Positions 61,475-64,000 of a DNA stretch of 64,000 nt are shown here, piece by piece; position 1 is the first letter of the stretch; every line of letters starts with the position of its first letter. The notes beneath the pieces are model-generated. The model saw only the letters and a program-made list of their open reading frames with translations, did not search any database and was not told the origin of the DNA. The position numbers were made by a program, and so were the translations under genes. The stretch is taken from the NCBI RefSeq assembly GCF_000276665.1, contig NW_004955417.1, forward strand, positions 30,248,059 to 30,312,058, given 5' to 3'. This stretch comes from Chinchilla lanigera. Its lineage: Eukaryota; Chordata; Mammalia; Rodentia; Chinchillidae.

Positions 61475-61665
61475 ACAGCTGCTCCAAATATTTTACAAAT
61501 GGTAACTCACGTAAAGACCATCTGAAGCAACGTCTGTTACTAAACCCATTCTGCATATGGCAGCACCGGGGTCACAGAGAGATTGGCAATGAGCACAAGA
61601 TCCCAGACCCAGGAGGCAAGGTGGGTGCTGGACCCAGCAAGTCTGACTCCAGAAGCTGCGCGGTG
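61475..61665 (+). repeat. MIR fragment, fairly complete
   Basis: Order of blocks: 'aatattttacaaatggtaac', 'acccattctgcatatggcag', 'caccggggtcacagagagat', 'gagcacaagatcccagaccc', 'gacccagcaagtctgactcc'. This follows the MIR consensus from the 5' core to the 3' 'ctgactccagagcc' end. Confidence 0.65.
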
Positions 61666-62221
61666 ATACTGTGCTGTGTGTCACCTTCAAAATTAAAAAA
61701 GATGGGTGAAGAAAAGGATTTTCACTCCAAGTTCCAGTGTCTCATCTTTGCTATTACTAATTTTCTATGGTTTGCATTTTCAAATAGGTGTAACAGGTAC
61801 TCAGGTATTTTCGCAGTGAAATGTTGCATTTGAAGAATCCACTGCTAGTCAAGAGTTAGTGATTCACAAGCACGGCTGGCCAAGGCCCTCACTCTGCCCG
61901 TGGGTTGGCCCTGAATGCCGTGCATCTCATACTTGGACCCCATGCTAATATGGGCCGGGCACCCCAGTCTTACCAGAGGCTCACGGGACATGTGACACCC
62001 ATCCCTGGATCACCGGCCAGCCTGACTCCGCCTTGTCATTCTCCCATTTACTTCTAGGAACGTGCGTATTGTGTTCATTACAGTGGTACAGTCATCCCAG
62101 TACATGCTTTGTAAAATAATTTCCTCCACTCCTACACTTGAGTTCTGACACCCTGTGTGCATAGCTGCACAACTTTCTCTACATTTGCATGTAAAATAGA
62201 TAGATGCATGTTAATTTGTTT

Positions 62222-62279
62222 TAATCAGATGTAGGGTTTATAATCAGATGTAGGGTTTATAACCCTTTTATAAGGGTTA
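62222..62279. repeat. 19-bp direct repeat followed by a hairpin
   Basis: taatcagatgtagggttta occurs twice head to tail (62222-62240, 62241-62259). It is followed by an inverted repeat taaccctt / aagggtta (62260-62267 and 62272-62279) around a 4-base loop. No function assigned. Confidence 0.9.
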
Positions 62280-62339
62280 GATTATGCAGACACATTCTGT
62301 ATAATATGCTTTTCCAAAAGAACATAATCAATATCATCT

Positions 62340-63110
62340 GAGGCAAATGCTAAATACAATTGATTTCTGTCAATAGCTATGTGATGTATCACAGTCTATT
62401 TATTTCATCCTTGAAAGAACATTGGTTTGTATCTTGTTCCTTAGGTGATGATGTAACAAACACCCTTGAAAACAGTCTTTTATGAATTCATATGAAACCA
62501 TATGAATATTACCACTTTGATTTTAGTAGGATATTTTCCCAGAATGGTGTGAAAATTTTAATCTTGCCAAATTTCTTTTCAAAATAACAAAATCATTTGC
62601 ACCCATCCCAGTGTGTTAACTGCTGTCTTTCCCTGCAAACTCAAAAGCAGGGGGTATTATTCCTCCTTAAAATCTTGCCAATTTGGAAAAAGAAAGAAAA
62701 TTAGATTTTATTGTCATTTTAATATCTATTTTGACCAATAATGAGTATGAGCTCACTTTTATCAGCCATGGAGGTCATAAATTTACTGAGATGACTCCGC
62801 TCTTAGTATTTAGTGATTATTCTCGTCAGTTGCTAGGTGATTTTTCTATATGAAAGATATGAATCCCTTATCAATAATGTATTTTTATTTTTTACTAGGT
62901 TTATAACATCTTTGCCATGCGAATAGATGTTTATGATATGAGGTATTTGGGTTTCCCATTTTTTCTTAAAGGATATCTCCTCTACGCCTGTGATTCTGGG
63001 TCATTTTGTAATGATTTAAAATTTTAGTCTATCTGCAATTATTGTCACGTGCAAGGTGAAGTAATTTCATTCGCTCTCAGAAGGAGCGCTGGCTTTCCCA
63101 AACTGCCCAC
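62340..63110 (-). mobile_element. Old L1M-like 3' region (antisense on plus)
   Basis: Several blocks match the typical antisense pattern of old mammalian L1 3' ends: a 'tatttatttcatccttgaaa' part, 'cagtgtgttaactgctgtct', 'gggtattattcctccttaaa', 'tcttgccaatttgg', 'tatgaatcccttatcaataa', 'attttagtctatctgcaatt'. No open frame remains. Subfamily uncertain; ends approximate. Confidence 0.55.
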
Positions 63111-63690
63111 TGCATGGACAGGCTTTCTCTCACTAGGCTCAAATGCACCTTTGCATATATTGCTCTCCCTTCTACGTGTGGCCCTGCTTCTGGCCTCTGC
63201 CTCACTCCCTTGATCTCCGCCTCTGCTCCTACGCCACACAGCTGTGCTGGGAAGGTGCAGTCCTAATGTCCATCAAGTGGTCCTCGCACTGGGAAAGAAT
63301 GTTTACACCAGTGGGCACCGTGCAGAGGAGAAAAGTTAATGCCCAAATCAGAAACTGCACAACGACATTTTTACAACCATTGCACTACTTTTTATTAGTT
63401 TTTTCCAGTAGTACTTGATGAACTCTTAACATTTTAGCCTGTCGTATTATTTAGCATTATTATTATTTTTTAAATCTGAGTGTGAATATTCTGTAAAAGA
63501 CAGAACCACGGGGCCCAAACGTGAAAGGAGGTGACCACAAGGGCTCAGGGCACCTTCCCAGGCCCTGGAAATATTCTAGTTCTCCACTGTGGTGCTGGCT
63601 ACCTGCACTCATTGGCTCTCATCAAACAGTATGCTTACAAAATGTGGAGTTTACTGCATCCTGTGCCAACTATAGCTCCGTAAATTAGTC

Positions 63691-63850
63691 TTTTTATTTT
63701 TATTTGTTTTCTTTCTTCAAGGTCTCGCTGTATGCAGTTCAGGCCGGCCTTAAACTCACTACGTATCTTAGATTGGCCTTGAACGCGTGGTGATCCTCCT
63801 ACTTCAGCCTCCTGAGTGTTAGGATTACAGGAGTGTGCTACACACCCAGC
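63691..63850 (-). mobile_element. B1-like SINE (antisense on plus)
   Basis: After a T-rich start: 'caaggtctcgctgtatgcag', 'ttcaggccggccttaaactc', 'gatcctcctacttcagcctc', 'ctgagtgttaggattacagg', 'agtgtgctacacacccagc'. A complete 7SL-derived monomer, diverged, in sense with ANGPT1. No convincing target-site duplication. Confidence 0.85.
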
Positions 63851-63896
63851 AAATTTGGTTTTTAAAATCTTTAAAGTATGAGCATGAAATATGGTC

Positions 63897-64000
63897 TGCT
63901 TTAGTTACTTTTTTCATTGCTGAGATAAAATGTTCAACATCCACAGTTAAAGGAGGAAAGGTTTATTTCAGTGCACAGTTTGTAGAGGTTCCAGTCCATC
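63897..64000 (-). mobile_element. MT-type MaLR LTR, cut by the window edge
   Basis: Antisense start 'tgctttagttacttttttca', 'ttgctgagataaaatgttca', 'ttaaaggaggaaaggtttat', 'cacagtttgtagaggttcca', 'gtccatc'. The remainder lies outside. No internal sequence seen. Confidence 0.78.

Larger units (their letters stand above)
30323..64000 (-). other. ANGPT1: ANGPT1 intron 1, partial (at least 33.7 kb)
   Basis: Phase 0 intron upstream of exon 2. It runs to the window edge without meeting exon 1, so the intron exceeds 33.6 kb; a very long first intron is also the human arrangement. It contains most of the repeats listed: MIRs, two B1-like SINEs in sense and one in antisense, three ID copies, the inverted L1, an L1M-like 3' region, five or more simple-repeat tracts and a MaLR LTR at the edge. 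30330-33690, 36000-39670, 45220-46480, 49190-52000, 52130-54830, 55270-57230 and 59780-61470 contain no gene or repeat I can name. Confidence 0.85.

Overview
This is a piece of a mammalian nuclear genome, almost certainly from a rodent. Nearly all of it is intron. The only protein-coding sequence I can support is three consecutive internal exons of ANGPT1 (angiopoietin-1), all on the minus strand: exon 4 at 12135-12367 (233 bp), exon 3 at 23886-24007 (122 bp) and exon 2 at 30167-30322 (156 bp). All three have GT/AG splice sites, compatible phases (0, 2, 1) and an open reading frame. Together they encode about 170 residues of the central coiled coil of the secreted TIE2 (TEK) ligand. Exon 1 and the promoter lie beyond the right edge. 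Exon 5 onward, which carries the linker and fibrinogen-like domain, lies beyond the left edge.

The rodent assignment rests on the repeats. There are tRNA-Ala-type ID-like SINEs, some with perfect 15-bp target-site duplications, 7SL-derived B1-like monomers, an ID+B1 composite, and MT-type MaLR LTR fragments. Several ID copies share the variant 'gcgcctgcctggcaagcg'. This fits a non-murid rodent better than mouse or rat, but I cannot name the species.

Layout from left to right: 1-12134 is the 3' part seen of intron 4 (GC-rich blocks, MIR, ID, TG tracts, a pyrimidine tract, one MaLR LTR). Then exon 4. 12368-23885 is intron 3 (11.5 kb; purine tract, MaLR, a Z-DNA-type tract, an ID, an AGCAG pentanucleotide repeat, a TAATTA-rich block, and a SINE about 100 bp from exon 3). 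Then exon 3. 24008-30166 is intron 2 (6.2 kb; MIR and MaLR). Then exon 2. 30323-64000 is more than 33.6 kb of intron 1, with MIRs, B1-like and ID SINEs, a TA-rich palindromic block, an inverted L1 insertion, a CTCF-like motif, simple repeats and an old L1M-like 3' region.

The most instructive items are the tandem splice donor of exon 4 (two GT donors 3 nt apart, which adds or removes one glycine) and an L1 copy at 42541-45217. In that L1, the 5' part is inverted relative to the 3' part and the two pieces meet at the same codon of the reverse transcriptase. That is the signature expected of twin priming. I found no RNA gene, CRISPR array, complete mobile element, second protein-coding gene or new biological system. 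Long open frames elsewhere are chance frames in GC-rich or simple-repeat intron.
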